DNA of 64,000 nucleotides from Paeniglutamicibacter kerguelensis. GTDB lineage: Bacteria > Actinomycetota > Actinomycetes > Actinomycetales > Micrococcaceae. Made by a program: the position numbers and the translations under genes. Below the pieces are notes generated by a model, which worked only from the letters and a program-made list of their open reading frames with translations, was not told where the DNA came from and made no database searches. Position 1 is the stretch's first letter. Each line of letters opens with the position of its first letter. Where the stretch lies: the NCBI RefSeq assembly GCF_017876535.1, contig NZ_JAGIOF010000001.1, positions 1,488,001-1,552,000 on the forward strand, written 5' to 3'. Positions 32,703 to 42,011 of the stretch are shown here, piece after piece.

Positions 32703-33272
32703 ATGATCCATGCCGTCCGCCTTGCCACTTCTTCAGACCTTGATGCCGCAGCGTTGGTCCTCGCCGCAGCATTTGACACGTACCCATGGACACGATGGGC
32801 GATTCCGGCAGACGGATATGCTGAACGCCTTGAAGAAGTCCAGCGACTCTATCTCAACCACGCCCTCAACCACGGCATCGTAGTCGTGGATGAACAAATT
32901 CGCGCAGTCGCCGCGTTCCTTCCCCCAGATGCCCCGGCCCCCAACGAACACACGCAACAACGGGTAGGAGCGTTGCACGGACCACGCCTCGCGGCACTCA
33001 TTGGATTGTCTCTGCCTCAGGTTCCAGCGGGTTCGTGGACGCTTGAAACGGTCGGCGTCAATCCTTCCCTTCAAGGAGCTGGCCTCGGGACAGCCGTTGT
33101 GGCAGCGGGTCTGGCAATAATAGACCGGCAAGGAGGCGCCGTCGCTCTCGAAACGTCGGACGCGCGAAACGTGTGCCTTTACCAACGTCTAGGGTTCACC
33201 ACCGCCGCCACGACCACGGTCCCCGAGGGGCCCATCGTGTATTCGATGAACCGAGCCACGCAGTCTCAGTAG
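32703..33272 (+). CDS. GNAT-family N-acetyltransferase
   Basis: 189 residues from ATG 32703, with AGGAG 10 bases ahead. N-terminal: VRLATSSDLDAAALVLAAAF, then DTYPWTRWAIPADG. Beta-4 and cofactor loop: LETVGVNPSLQGAGLGTAVV (Q-x-x-G-x-G). Motif B: LETSDARNVCLYQRLGFTTA. This is the usual layout of GNATs close to the puromycin/nourseothricin-type and generic YkkB-like groups; no finer call is possible. It lies just outside the repeat-bracketed TetR-GNAT unit. Confidence 0.85.
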   Translation: MIHAVRLATSSDLDAAALVLAAAFDTYPWTRWAIPADGYAERLEEVQRLYLNHALNHGIVVVDEQIRAVAAFLPPDAPAPNEHTQQRVGALHGPRLAALIGLSLPQVPAGSWTLETVGVNPSLQGAGLGTAVVAAGLAIIDRQGGAVALETSDARNVCLYQRLGFTTAATTTVPEGPIVYSMNRATQSQ

Positions 33273-33547
33273 CCCCTTTACTTGAGGTTCGGTATCAACC
33301 TCGGGCAGCGTATCCGCAGAGAACGAACTTGCAGCGTATGAAGAGGACCTCATCAGGCAGCCTCAATCATTTGGTGCGCGCCAAAAGGCAGAACCCGATG
33401 ATGTATGGAAATGCCAGAGGGATATCAGGATTGGCCGGGTGTGCAGCGGCCACACTTAGGCCTCACCGAAACGTACTGGGCGTTCTCGAAACTATAGCCA
33501 TGTTGGTACATGGCGGAAAATCTTTCACCTGGAAACGGAAAGCACAC

Positions 33548-33985
33548 ATGGCACGTGTCAACATCAGCAAAAAGCACCCCGACGTATACAAAAAGGTGGC
33601 GGAACTCAGCAAAGCCGCCGAAGAGGCTGCACTGGCTGCAGGCCTCGGCCCAAGGCTCATCGAACTTGTCAAAATCCGAGTGTCTCAGATGAACGGTTGC
33701 GCATTCTGCTGCCGCCTGCATACACGGGACGCACTCAAATTTGGCGAAACGGCAGACAGGCTTGCGGTCCTTCCCGTGTGGTGGGAATCGCAATACTTTT
33801 CGAGCACCGAGCAGGCCGCACTGGGCCTCGCAGAGGAAGCCACTCGCCTGCCAGGCCGCACGGATAGGCAATGGGACAGCGACGCTCTCACGGAGGAACA
33901 GGTCTCAGCGGTGACCTGGATTGCGCTCGTTATGAACACGTGGAATCGCGTAGCGGTCCTCAGCGAGTATCGAGTCGCACCTTAA
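33548..33985 (+). CDS. Carboxymuconolactone decarboxylase/AhpD-family protein
   Basis: 145 residues from ATG 33548. The redox motif is NGCAFCCRLHTRDAL at about residues 53-67: CxxC followed three residues later by His, as in AhpD-type peroxidases. C-terminal EEQVSAVTWIALVMNTWNRV is also standard. Such proteins reduce hydroperoxides or act on lactones using the CxxC pair. A decayed second copy of its 3' two-thirds lies at 35655, in the same orientation, with two GNAT genes in between. Confidence 0.85.
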   Translation: MARVNISKKHPDVYKKVAELSKAAEEAALAAGLGPRLIELVKIRVSQMNGCAFCCRLHTRDALKFGETADRLAVLPVWWESQYFSSTEQAALGLAEEATRLPGRTDRQWDSDALTEEQVSAVTWIALVMNTWNRVAVLSEYRVAP

Positions 33986-34391
33986 GGATGATCGGCGCCA
34001 AGAGCATGAATTTTGGTTCTCCCCACCAGTGGGGCAAGGTATCCGGAAATGCTGGCTCCCGATGGCTACAGCGAATTAGTCGCTGGCGAAGATCACGACG
34101 ATCACGACGATGACACGGCAAAACCCGTTCGATGGACCCAACGGCTCCGTTAAACGCGGCGGTATCGAACCCAGTTGAGAGTTCCTCAGCAGGAAGCCTC
34201 GGTGGCGTAGAAAAATAACTTTGCCGCGATTAACTTGGGTGGAGAGAGCGGCTTGGTCGTACTTGTTGGAGTGGGGGGCATATCGACTTCTTTGGTGGAG
34301 ATGCATAGGGGTGCGAGGCCATGTCCTACTACGCGCCGGAATCCTCCGGAAAGCCCGCAGGCCACGGTGACGGTTCCCCGGTCCAGCAGCG
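33986..34391. other. Gap with a possible N-terminal gene fragment
   Basis: A frame from ATG 34321 reads MSYYAPESSGKPAGHGDGSP then VQQRYARS before a stop near 34425, overlapping the end of the GNAT gene on the other strand; it looks like the start of a longer lost gene. GATCACGAC occurs twice in tandem at about 34089-34106. Nothing else is seen. Confidence 0.3.
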
Positions 34392-34850
34392 CTACGCGAG
34401 GAGCTGCAGATGGAGGATCGGGTAGGGGCGACCGTCACTGTCGAGCGGGCTCCGCCCGATCTCGCGGAAGCCGCGGCTGAGGTAGAAGCCGTGCGCGCCA
34501 GCGTTCTGCTCGTTCACGTCGACCATGGTCACGCCGTGATTGGCGATTGCCTCTGCGAGCAGTGCCGACCCTAGGCCACTGCCCCGTACCTCGTTCAATA
34601 CGAACAACATCTCGAGGTTGCCCCCGGCGATGCCGGCAAATCCGAGCGGTCTTCCGTCGCGCTCGGCGACAATGAGGGTCACGGCGGGAAAGTAGGAGGG
34701 AGCGAGGGAGATCTCGATTCGTTCGAAGTCGGTTTTCTCGAGGAAGTCGTGCGTAGCCCGCACCGCACTGCGCCAGATCTCAACAAGCTCCGGGTATTCC
34801 GAGGGACCATTTGTTGGTCGAATAGTGAGTTCACTTGTATTTTTGGTCAT
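34392..34850 (-). CDS. GNAT-family N-acetyltransferase
   Basis: 152 residues from ATG 34850. Opening ELTIRPTNGPSEYPELVEIW then RSAVRATHDFL is typical of the YjaB/YiaC branch (the HxFL region). Cofactor loop: LFVLNEVRGSGLGSALLAEA. Motif B: VDVNEQNAGAHGFYLSRGFR. YjaB-like enzymes bind acetyl-CoA; natural acceptors are uncertain. It is co-directional with the next GNAT gene upstream (34995), with a 144 bp gap. Confidence 0.85.
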   Translation of the reverse strand: MTKNTSELTIRPTNGPSEYPELVEIWRSAVRATHDFLEKTDFERIEISLAPSYFPAVTLIVAERDGRPLGFAGIAGGNLEMLFVLNEVRGSGLGSALLAEAIANHGVTMVDVNEQNAGAHGFYLSRGFREIGRSPLDSDGRPYPILHLQLLA

Positions 34851-34994
34851 GAATCGATGCTTGTGCAGCTGTCGGGGCCTGTCAATTCGTAAGTCGATGG
34901 ATTCGGGCGCAGCTGGACCGAGCACCGTCCTTTGGTCCGGAGGTGGAGCTCCAGAGGCCCCTGCGAGCATCGAGTTCGACCGTGGTCTCGTCGT

Positions 34995-35591
34995 TTAGCC
35001 CAGAGAGTAGATCATGTCGGTCGAGCGTCTGAACCCGTAGAGAGCGCCGAATGGTGCGATCGAGACCGTTTCGGCTTCGACGAACCCCAGTCTCTCGTAG
35101 AGGGCCCTGGCACGCGGGTTCGAATCTACGACGCTCAGCCGCACCTCAGACAGCTCCCGATCATGGGCGAACTCGATCGCGCGCTCGAGAAGCATACGGC
35201 CGACACCCGCTCCTCGCATCGACGGCGCGACAGAGAGTCCGTCGAGCAGCAGTTCTTCCGGCCGCGAGCGGCGACCGAGTACCGCGATCAGCACCGCGCG
35301 CCAGGGCGCACTTGCCGAGGAGTACCACGCGCGCAGGTCCCGGTAGGAAAAGCCGACGGCGGAGCGGCCGTCGAGCGCATAACCGACGACGCCGATGACC
35401 CTGCCGTCGGCGACCGCGCAGAAGAAGCGATCGGAATTCAGCTGGCTCGCCAGGAACGGCACCCCGTGCTCCTTGCTGCCGAGCGCGGGTCGCAGCTTCC
35501 TCCCGAATGCGGACCAGTACAGGCCCGCTACCTCCGGGATACCGCCTTCGGGCACCCCGCCGACGATCTCCACATTCCGTTCGACACTCAT
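34995..35591 (-). CDS. GNAT-family N-acetyltransferase
   Basis: 198 residues from ATG 35591. Order: EVAGLYWSAFGRKLRPALGS, AVADGRVIGVVGYALDG, then the cofactor loop DGLSVAPSMRGAGVGRMLLE (R-x-x-G-x-G), and motif B LSVVDSNPRARALYERLGFV. All GNAT elements are complete. Substrate unknown. Together with the gene at 34392 it forms a GNAT pair bracketed by an intact and a broken copy of the decarboxylase gene. Confidence 0.85.
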   Translation of the reverse strand: MSVERNVEIVGGVPEGGIPEVAGLYWSAFGRKLRPALGSKEHGVPFLASQLNSDRFFCAVADGRVIGVVGYALDGRSAVGFSYRDLRAWYSSASAPWRAVLIAVLGRRSRPEELLLDGLSVAPSMRGAGVGRMLLERAIEFAHDRELSEVRLSVVDSNPRARALYERLGFVEAETVSIAPFGALYGFRRSTDMIYSLG

Positions 35592-35654
35592 GACTCGAGC
35601 CTAACCTTCCTCGGATAGCTGAGAATGATCGCTTGTTGAAATATGGATCCTTCG

Positions 35655-35965
35655 ATCTCCGATGTTTCAGATGAACGGTTGCGCATTCTGCTGCCGCTTA
35701 CACGCGGGACGCACTCAAGTTGGGCGAAGCGCCAGACCGGCTTGCGGTCCTTTCGGTGTGGTGGGAGGCGCAGTACTTTTCGAGCACGAGCAGGCGGCAC
35801 TTAGCCTCCAAGCGGAAGCCGCTCGCGTGCCAGGCCGCACCGATAGGCAGTGGGACAGTGGGGCTCTCACGGACGAACTGGTCTCTTCAATGACAAGGGT
35901 TGCGCTCGTTGTGAACGCGCGGAATCGGGTAGCGGTTCTCGGAGAGTATCCAGTCACGTTCCAAG
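35655..35965 (+). pseudogene. Carboxymuconolactone decarboxylase, decayed second copy
   Basis: Starts inside the gene (FQMNGCAFCCRLH) and ends NRVAVLGEYPV, parallel to the copy at 33548. The segment after CRLH is out of frame (HTRDALKLGEAPDRLAVLSV reads in another frame), then the original frame is regained near ALSLQAEAARVPGRTD. So the N-terminus (about 50 residues) is missing and there are at least two compensating frameshifts. DNA identity with the intact copy is high by eye, which points to a duplication rather than an independent gene. Confidence 0.85.
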
Positions 35966-36149
35966 CTACACGTCAGCTTTGGGTCGGATCAGTTGTAGAT
36001 CTAACGCTGCGCCGCGAGCTCGGGTAGACGTGCCGCGAGTGGTTTCCGTGGAGGGACGCGCAGTCACAGTGCAGGTGATTTTGGGCTTCCAATGCAGTCG
36101 CCTTTGGAAAATGACAAGCAGCGAGCACGTTCATCATCGGCAACTAGTT

Positions 36150-36203
36150 GCGACATTGGGCTTTGCAAGAAGTGCGACGTCTAGCGTTGAAAGCCCGAAC
36201 CGT
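36150..36203 (-). repeat. IS21-like terminal repeat, copy 3 (inverted)
   Basis: Reverse complement reads CGGGCTTTCAACGCTAGACG, TCGCACTTCTTGCAAAGCCC, AATGTCGCAAC. It matches copy 2 at 30331 in inverted orientation. Confidence 0.55.
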
Positions 36204-36292
36204 AGTGCTGCGTCCTGCCACAAGATATTGGTTCAGCTGTGGTGTCTGAAATGACGCGATTTATACCTGCGGGATGGGCCCGGAAGCCGCTG

Positions 36293-36318
36293 TATAGCTT
36301 TTAGGTCAAATGACCTAA
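36293..36318 (+). promoter_or_regulatory. Promoter -10 and 18 bp perfect operator
   Basis: TATAGC (36293-36298) is followed by TTAGGTCAAATGACCTAA (36301-36318), a perfect palindrome apart from its two central bases. It ends 10 bases before the ATG at 36329, covering the expected transcript start. The TetR protein encoded as second gene of this operon is the likely ligand. Confidence 0.65.
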
Positions 36319-36328
36319 GATCGTAATC

Positions 36329-37378
36329 ATGGATGACAATCTCGAGCACCACCCCGATGGACCCGTACTGATTGTGGGCGGATACGGAATCGTAGGAACG
36401 GCCCTTACCCGGCTCGCAGCTCCTTCGTGGCCGCTTGTCCTCACAGGTCGGAATCCCGGGCGCGCTGCCGCGCTGGCCAACGAGCACAATGTCGATGTCA
36501 GGAAGTGGGACCTTGATGACCCCACGCCGTTCTTGTCCCCGGCCCGAGCCGTCATCAGCACAGTCAACGATCCCAATGACCGCGTCCTTCGTGCCGCTGT
36601 CAGCGCAGGAATCCCTTATGTGGACATCACCCGATGGACCAGCCGTCTCACCAAGGCCGTCACGCAGGCAACATTGCTGAATCCGACGGCACCGGTGTTG
36701 CTGTCATCAGGATGGATGGGAGGGGTCGTTAACATCGTTGCGGCATCATTGGCCGAGGAAATAGGTGGTGCGCAGCAGATTGACGTTGCCATCCGCTATG
36801 ACAACAATGACAGCGCAGGTGCCGACTCCGTGGATTTCATCGATCGGCTGGGGCAGGACTTTGAAATCACGAAACATGGCAAGCCCCAGGTCGTTAGCCC
36901 CTTGAGCGACACACATTGGGTGGACATAGCCGGGCACCGCACCAAGGTTGCCCGGCTCGATACCCCGGAACAACTGACTTTCCCGATGACCCTCGGCGTG
37001 AAGACAGCTGCGACGCGTATCGGGTTCAGTTCCAATGCATCAACCACAGCCCTCTTGGCTGCGAAGTCGGTCGGACTCTTTCGCTGGGGTCGTGGAAGCC
37101 GGTGGACACCCTTGAGGCGATCGCTGCTGTACTCGCCGGGCAACGGCGGGTCGGCCCATGTCCGAGTCGACGTGCAGGGCAAGGGAGGCAAGCGCGCTGC
37201 GGTGATTTCAGACCCCGCCGGGCAAGCCCACTTGACAGCGCTCGGCGGGCTCCTTGGCATCCAAAATGTCCTCCGCCCGAACGCGCAACCGGGCGTCGGC
37301 TTCCCCGAGATCACAGCTCGTCTCGCCGAGGCCTGCGCTGAGCTCACAAGGCATGGTGTGACAATATTGAAATCATGA
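36329..37378 (+). CDS. Saccharopine dehydrogenase-like NAD(P)-binding protein
   Basis: 349 residues. The Rossmann start GPVLIVGGYGIVGTALTRLA is at residues 11-30, followed by LVLTGRNPGRAAALA and ARAVISTVNDPNDRVLRAAV, and GIPYVDITRW near residue 97, the normal course of a saccharopine dehydrogenase NADP-binding domain. The C-terminal half is not typical of lysine biosynthesis enzymes, so this is likely a generic oxidoreductase. There is no Shine-Dalgarno sequence ahead of ATG 36329. Its stop overlaps the TetR gene by ATGA, so the two are coupled. Confidence 0.8.
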   Translation: MDDNLEHHPDGPVLIVGGYGIVGTALTRLAAPSWPLVLTGRNPGRAAALANEHNVDVRKWDLDDPTPFLSPARAVISTVNDPNDRVLRAAVSAGIPYVDITRWTSRLTKAVTQATLLNPTAPVLLSSGWMGGVVNIVAASLAEEIGGAQQIDVAIRYDNNDSAGADSVDFIDRLGQDFEITKHGKPQVVSPLSDTHWVDIAGHRTKVARLDTPEQLTFPMTLGVKTAATRIGFSSNASTTALLAAKSVGLFRWGRGSRWTPLRRSLLYSPGNGGSAHVRVDVQGKGGKRAAVISDPAGQAHLTALGGLLGIQNVLRPNAQPGVGFPEITARLAEACAELTRHGVTILKS

Positions 37379-37983
37379 CCGGAAACAAGGGCACCCTCAG
37401 GCAAACAGCGATCCTTGATGCTGTTGAGGAAGTACTCACGTCCAAAGGCAATGCCGGCTCGGCGATGCGGGATTTCGCGGCCGCTGCCGGGGTCCGCGTG
37501 GGGCACTTGCAGCACTATTTTCCCACCAGGGCTGACCTGATCCGGGCCGTTCTTGAACGCTCGCTCCAACGGTCACTTCAACGGCTGAACGATGTGGCCC
37601 GGTTCGGTGCCGCAGAGGGTCCGGGCTCGACCGAACCCCTAACCAGGGAACATTCGCATCGCTTGATTACCGCGCTCTTGGCGGAGCACTCGGACATTAC
37701 CGGAATCCGTATGCACGTTGAGGTGTGGGCCATCGCTTCGTCGGATTCGCAGATCGCCTCGGCGGTCAGGTCCTTCTACGCCCGATATGCCGGACATGTG
37801 AGTGAGCTCGTGCATCATGCCAGGCCCGGGCTCCCGGACATGCATCGGGATGCAGTGGCCGGCACGATTGTCAGTCTCTTTGAAGGCGCTGCCGTGACGC
37901 GGTCAGACATCGGGGGACTCCGCACGGAGGACACCGATGCCGAGTTGATCCGTACGGCACAGTGGCTTATCCATGGTGCTTGA
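37375..37983 (+). CDS. TetR-family regulator, second gene of operon
   Basis: 202 residues. HTH: SAMRDFAAAAGVRVGHLQHY followed by FPTRADLIRAVLERSL at about residues 27-62. The C-terminal domain includes HVEVWAIASSDSQIASAVRS then FYARYAGHVSELV, resembling TetR_C_6/BetI-like domains. Start ATG overlaps the oxidoreductase stop (ATGA). It probably represses its own operon at the palindrome 36301-36318. Confidence 0.85.
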   Translation: MTGNKGTLRQTAILDAVEEVLTSKGNAGSAMRDFAAAAGVRVGHLQHYFPTRADLIRAVLERSLQRSLQRLNDVARFGAAEGPGSTEPLTREHSHRLITALLAEHSDITGIRMHVEVWAIASSDSQIASAVRSFYARYAGHVSELVHHARPGLPDMHRDAVAGTIVSLFEGAAVTRSDIGGLRTEDTDAELIRTAQWLIHGA

Positions 37984-38182
37984 AACCGACTTGCCTGGCG
38001 CCGTCGGCGGGTTTCCGTATCATCCTCAATGGCCTCCTCCGAGCGGATCTGGCTCGAAGAAGCGGGCGTGAATGCGGTTTGGCCGATGATCGGTAAATCT
38101 AAAACGCTGTATGTGGACCGCGGTAACCCGCCGCCCATGAAGACACGAGCGGCGGGGTGCAGCGCCTACTTCGCGCAGTCAT

Positions 38183-38647
38183 CTATGCCAGGGGCAACGA
38201 GTACTGCAAGAAAACTTTGTCGCGGACCCATCCGAGCGATTCATACACGGATTGGGCCTTCACGTTGGTCTTCGCCGTGGACAGGTCCAGCCTCGAGGCG
38301 CCGCTGGCGCGCCCGAACGCTTCGGCCTTGCTCAACAGCGCCCGGCCGACCCCGTGTTGCCTCGAAGCGGGCGCGACAAACAGGTCGTAGAGCACAAAGA
38401 TCGGACTTGCCTCGACCGAACAAAACGTCGGGTAAAGCTGGGTAAACCCCACGACGTCCCCGGCCCTGGTGGACGCGATGAAGACGGTCGATTCGTCTGT
38501 CCCGATTCGGTCGGCAAGGTAGGCGCGGGCGAGCGGAAGATCCGGCGGGCAGTCATAGAACTGTCGGTACGCGTCGAAAAGCGGGGCAAGCGCATCGACA
38601 TCCTCGGATGACGCTTGGCGGACGGCAACTTCAGCTGACATTTGCAT
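38183..38647 (-). CDS. GNAT-family N-acetyltransferase
   Basis: 154 residues from ATG 38647 (38641 also possible). VAVRQASSEDVDALAPLFDA then YRQFYDCPPD is typical of a well-known actinobacterial and proteobacterial GNAT group. Cofactor loop LYDLFVAPASRQHGVGRALL (R-Q-H-G-V-G). Motif B: LSTAKTNVKAQSVYESLGWV. All elements are intact. Substrate unknown. It is the seventh GNAT gene in 38 kb. Confidence 0.85.
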   Translation of the reverse strand: MQMSAEVAVRQASSEDVDALAPLFDAYRQFYDCPPDLPLARAYLADRIGTDESTVFIASTRAGDVVGFTQLYPTFCSVEASPIFVLYDLFVAPASRQHGVGRALLSKAEAFGRASGASRLDLSTAKTNVKAQSVYESLGWVRDKVFLQYSLPLA

Positions 38648-38816
38648 GATTCTGGCGCTCTCCCTCGGGCTCGCGGCATTGGCCGTGTTTTGTGGAAATC
38701 AGGTGTAAGCACGACTGTACAGTTCAGGCTTTGTTGCCGGCGAGAAGAACATGCAACCTGGATCGCGAGTCCCAGCGGAACCAGCCAGTGCGCGGGACTT
38801 AGCAGCCTGACAAGCA

Positions 38817-38846
38817 GGGGTATGCCGGCCGCTGCCGACATACCCC
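38817..38846 (-). terminator. Terminator of the asparagine operon
   Basis: GGGGTATG and CATACCCC pair around an inner GGC-CGCT-GCC; it lies 27 bases after the permease stop on the minus strand. Confidence 0.65.
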
Positions 38847-38872
38847 ATACCTGTACTGTGCCGAAGCGGAAC

Positions 38873-40405
38873 CTATTTCTGGTCCAGCCCGACGGCGGTC
38901 ACGGCGAGACCTTCGTGCGCCGACGCCGATGGTGCCCCGGCGGATTCATGTCGGGCTGCGGCGATCTCGTTGATGCGGCCACGTGAGAGGTACCAACCCA
39001 ACATCAGCGCGGGGATGATCACGATGATCGAGGCCACGGTCCAGGTGCCCACCGGGGAATCAAAGGCCATCAGCACGATCACCGCCAGCAGGAACGCCAA
39101 GGTCAGGTAGCCGGTGTAGGGGGCGCCGATCATCCGGAACGCGGGACGGACGGCCGCGCCTCGCTTGGCCAGGCGGTAGAGCGCCAGCTGGCACAGAACG
39201 ATCATGCCCCAGGACGCGATGATGCCCAGTGCCGCCATGTTCAGCACGATCTCAAAGGCCTGGGCCGGGACGATGGCGTTGAGGACCACGCCCAGGCCGG
39301 CGACGGCGGCGGTCAGTGCGATGCCGCCGTAGGGCACGCCGCGGCTGTTCAACTTGGCGGCAAAACTCGGCGCGGATCCGGCCAGGGCCATCGAGCGCAG
39401 GATCCGTCCGGTGGAATACAGGCCGGCGTTCAGCGAGGACATTGCGGCGGTGAGCACCACCAGGTTCATGATCGAGTCCATGCCATCGACACCGATGGAG
39501 CCGAAGAACGTGACGAACGGCGACTCGCCCGCCTTGTAGGCGGAGTAGGGCAGCAGCAGCGAAAGCAGCACCAGCGAGCCGACGTAGAAGACGGCGATGC
39601 GGATGATCACCGTGTTGATGGCCTTGGGCATGACCTTCTCGGGATTCTGCGTTTCCCCGGCCGCGGTGCCGATCAGCTCGATCGAGGCGTAGGCGAACAC
39701 GACTCCCTGCATCACCACGACCACCGGCAGCAGCCCGTTGGGGAAGAGCCCGCCATTGTCGGCGATCAGGGAGAACCCGACCTCGTGCCCGGCCACGGGC
39801 GTTCCGAAGATGACGAAGTAGGTGCCCACCAGAAGGAACCCGACCAGCGCAACGACCTTGATCAGGGCGAACCAGAACTCCAGCTCGCCGAAGACCTTCA
39901 CCGAGACGAGGTTCAGTCCCAGCACCAACAGCAGCGCGGCAAGCGCCCACACCCACTGCGGGACTGCCCCGATCCAGGGGACGTACTTGGCGAAGAAGTT
40001 CATGTACAGCGCGATGGCGGTGATGTCCACGATGGCGGTCATCGCCCAGTTGAGCCAGTAAAGCCACCCCGTCACGAACGCCGCCTTTTCCCCGAAGAAC
40101 TCGCGGGCGTAGGAGACGAAGGAGCCGGAGGACGGGCGGTGGACGACCAATTCGCCCAGCGCGCGCAGAATCAGGAACGCGAAGAACCCACAGACCGCGT
40201 AGCTGAACATCAATGCCGGGCCTGCTCCCGCCAGGCGGCCCCCGGCACCCATGAACAGCCCCGTGCCGATGGCCCCGCCGATGGCGATCATCTGGATCTG
40301 GCGGGATTTCAATCCCTTGTGCATCCCGGCATCTTCGGCGGTCAATGCCGAATTCGGGGTGTCGGTAGCAACGGTGGTGCGGGGTTCTTGAACTTCATTG
40401 TTCAT
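38873..40405 (-). CDS. ansP: Amino acid permease, AnsP/GABA permease type
   Basis: 510 residues from ATG 40405 (GAGAGG ahead). About 12 helices. Start of TM1: [20 protein letters not shown], the consensus of the AAT family of APC transporters; [20 protein letters not shown] is a second hallmark, and [20 protein letters not shown] a third. This group takes up asparagine, GABA or aromatic amino acids with protons. The operon with asparaginase and aspartase makes asparagine or aspartate the likely substrate, hence the tentative symbol. It is last of four genes, 67 bp after aspA. Confidence 0.8.
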   Translation of the reverse strand: MNNEVQEPRTTVATDTPNSALTAEDAGMHKGLKSRQIQMIAIGGAIGTGLFMGAGGRLAGAGPALMFSYAVCGFFAFLILRALGELVVHRPSSGSFVSYAREFFGEKAAFVTGWLYWLNWAMTAIVDITAIALYMNFFAKYVPWIGAVPQWVWALAALLLVLGLNLVSVKVFGELEFWFALIKVVALVGFLLVGTYFVIFGTPVAGHEVGFSLIADNGGLFPNGLLPVVVVMQGVVFAYASIELIGTAAGETQNPEKVMPKAINTVIIRIAVFYVGSLVLLSLLLPYSAYKAGESPFVTFFGSIGVDGMDSIMNLVVLTAAMSSLNAGLYSTGRILRSMALAGSAPSFAAKLNSRGVPYGGIALTAAVAGLGVVLNAIVPAQAFEIVLNMAALGIIASWGMIVLCQLALYRLAKRGAAVRPAFRMIGAPYTGYLTLAFLLAVIVLMAFDSPVGTWTVASIIVIIPALMLGWYLSRGRINEIAAARHESAGAPSASAHEGLAVTAVGLDQK

Positions 40406-40472
40406 GCGCAGGTGCCTCTCGGGGAGTGTCTTGGGCGTGCTCAAGGGATGGAAATGCTGGAAACGGCGGGGG

Positions 40473-41906
40473 CTATTCGCTGAGGTTGGCCAGGCGCTCG
40501 GGACGCAGCAACTCGTTGAGCTGCTCCGCGGTGAGCAAGCCATGCTCGAGGACCAGCTCGGCCACACCGCGTCCGGTGGCAAGGGCCTCCAAAGCGATCT
40601 TGGTCGAGGCGGCGTAGCCCAGCTGGACGGTCAGCGCGGTAACCAGGCCGATGGAATTCTCGACCTGGGCCCGCAGCTTGTCCTCGTGGGCCGTGATGCC
40701 GACGATGCACTTGTCGGCCAGCGTGATGCACGCGGCCTCCAGGTGGCGCATCGACTTGGTCAGGCTGTGCACGATGATCGGCTCGAAGGCGTTCAGCTGC
40801 AGCTGCCCGGACTCGGCGGCCATCGTGATGGTCACGTCGTTGCCGATGACCTCGTAGGCCACCTGGTTCACGACCTCGGGGATCACCGGGTTGACCTTGC
40901 CGGGCATGATCGAGGAGCCGGACTGCACCGCGGGCAGGTCGATTTCGCCCAGCCCCGCCCGCGGGCCGGAGGAGAGCAGGCGCAGGTCGTTGCAGACCTT
41001 GGAGAGCTTGACCGCCACGCGCTTGAGCACCCCGGAGAGGTGCACGAAGGCGCCGACGTCGGCGGTGGCCTCGATCAGGTCGAAGGCCGTCTCCAGCTTG
41101 AGCCCGGAGATCGCGGCAAGGTGCGTGCACGCCAGCGCGGAGTAGCCCGGAGGCGCGTTCAGCTCTGTGCCGATGGCGGTGGCGCCCAGGTTGATCTCGT
41201 GGATGAGCAGCGTGGATTCGGCGAGCCGGGCGCGGTCCTCGCCGAGCGTGACGGCATAGGCGTTGAATTCCTGGCCGAGGGTCATCGGGACTGCGTCCTG
41301 CAGCTGGGTGCGACCCATCTTCACGACGGTGCGGAATTCCACGGCCTTGGCGGCGAAGGCCGCGCCGAGGTGTTCCATCGCCGAGACCAACGACTTGGCG
41401 CCGAAGATGGTGGCAACGCGCACCGCGGTCGGGTACACGTCGTTCGTCGACTGGCTGAGGTTCACGTGGTCGTTGGGGTGCAGGAACTGGTACTCGCCCT
41501 TGGCATGGCCCAGGATTTCCAGCGCCCGGTTGGCGATGACCTCGTTGGCGTTCATGTTCGAGGACGTGCCGGCACCGCCCTGGATCACGTCGACAACAAA
41601 CTGGTCATGGAACTTGCCGCCGATGATCTCCCTGCACGCCGTGATGATGGCGTCCGCGCGCTGGGCGTCGAGCAAGCCCAGTTCCTGGTTTGCTTGGGCG
41701 GCGGCCTGCTTGACCATGGCCAGGGCCACCACCAGGTGCGAGTTGGTGGAGAGCGGCTGGCCGGTGATCGGGAAGTTTTCCACGGCGCGCAGGGTGTGGA
41801 CGCCCCAGTAGGCTTCCGCGGGAATGTCCCTGTCGCCGATCAGGTCGTGTTCGCTGCGTACGGCCTGTGGAATTGCGGCCTGCAGAATGGCGGTGGTTTC
41901 AGACAT
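40473..41906 (-). CDS. aspA: Aspartate ammonia-lyase
   Basis: 477 residues from ATG 41906 (AGGAG ahead). [20 protein letters not shown] at the start, [20 protein letters not shown] at about 105-124, and [20 protein letters not shown] at about 142 are the fumarase/aspartase signature regions; the strongly conserved [12 protein letters not shown] lies near residue 331 and carries the catalytic Ser. The KVNPV context fits aspartase better than fumarase C, as does the operon. It converts aspartate to fumarate and ammonia in the cytoplasm. Confidence 0.9.
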   Translation of the reverse strand: MSETTAILQAAIPQAVRSEHDLIGDRDIPAEAYWGVHTLRAVENFPITGQPLSTNSHLVVALAMVKQAAAQANQELGLLDAQRADAIITACREIIGGKFHDQFVVDVIQGGAGTSSNMNANEVIANRALEILGHAKGEYQFLHPNDHVNLSQSTNDVYPTAVRVATIFGAKSLVSAMEHLGAAFAAKAVEFRTVVKMGRTQLQDAVPMTLGQEFNAYAVTLGEDRARLAESTLLIHEINLGATAIGTELNAPPGYSALACTHLAAISGLKLETAFDLIEATADVGAFVHLSGVLKRVAVKLSKVCNDLRLLSSGPRAGLGEIDLPAVQSGSSIMPGKVNPVIPEVVNQVAYEVIGNDVTITMAAESGQLQLNAFEPIIVHSLTKSMRHLEAACITLADKCIVGITAHEDKLRAQVENSIGLVTALTVQLGYAASTKIALEALATGRGVAELVLEHGLLTAEQLNELLRPERLANLSE

Positions 41907-42011
41907 GGTTCTCCTAGGGTGGCTGGGCTTGACGGGTTGTTTTTGGGCGCGCTCAAGCGCCGGTTTGCCCCGTGGGCGGGGATTGCGGCGGTGCGCCGGA
42001 CTTTTGCGGCG

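Noticed and set aside
34080..34115. Short GATCACGAC tandem words as a CRISPR-like or tandem array
   Set aside because: Only two units and no spacers; no CRISPR array was seen anywhere in the window.
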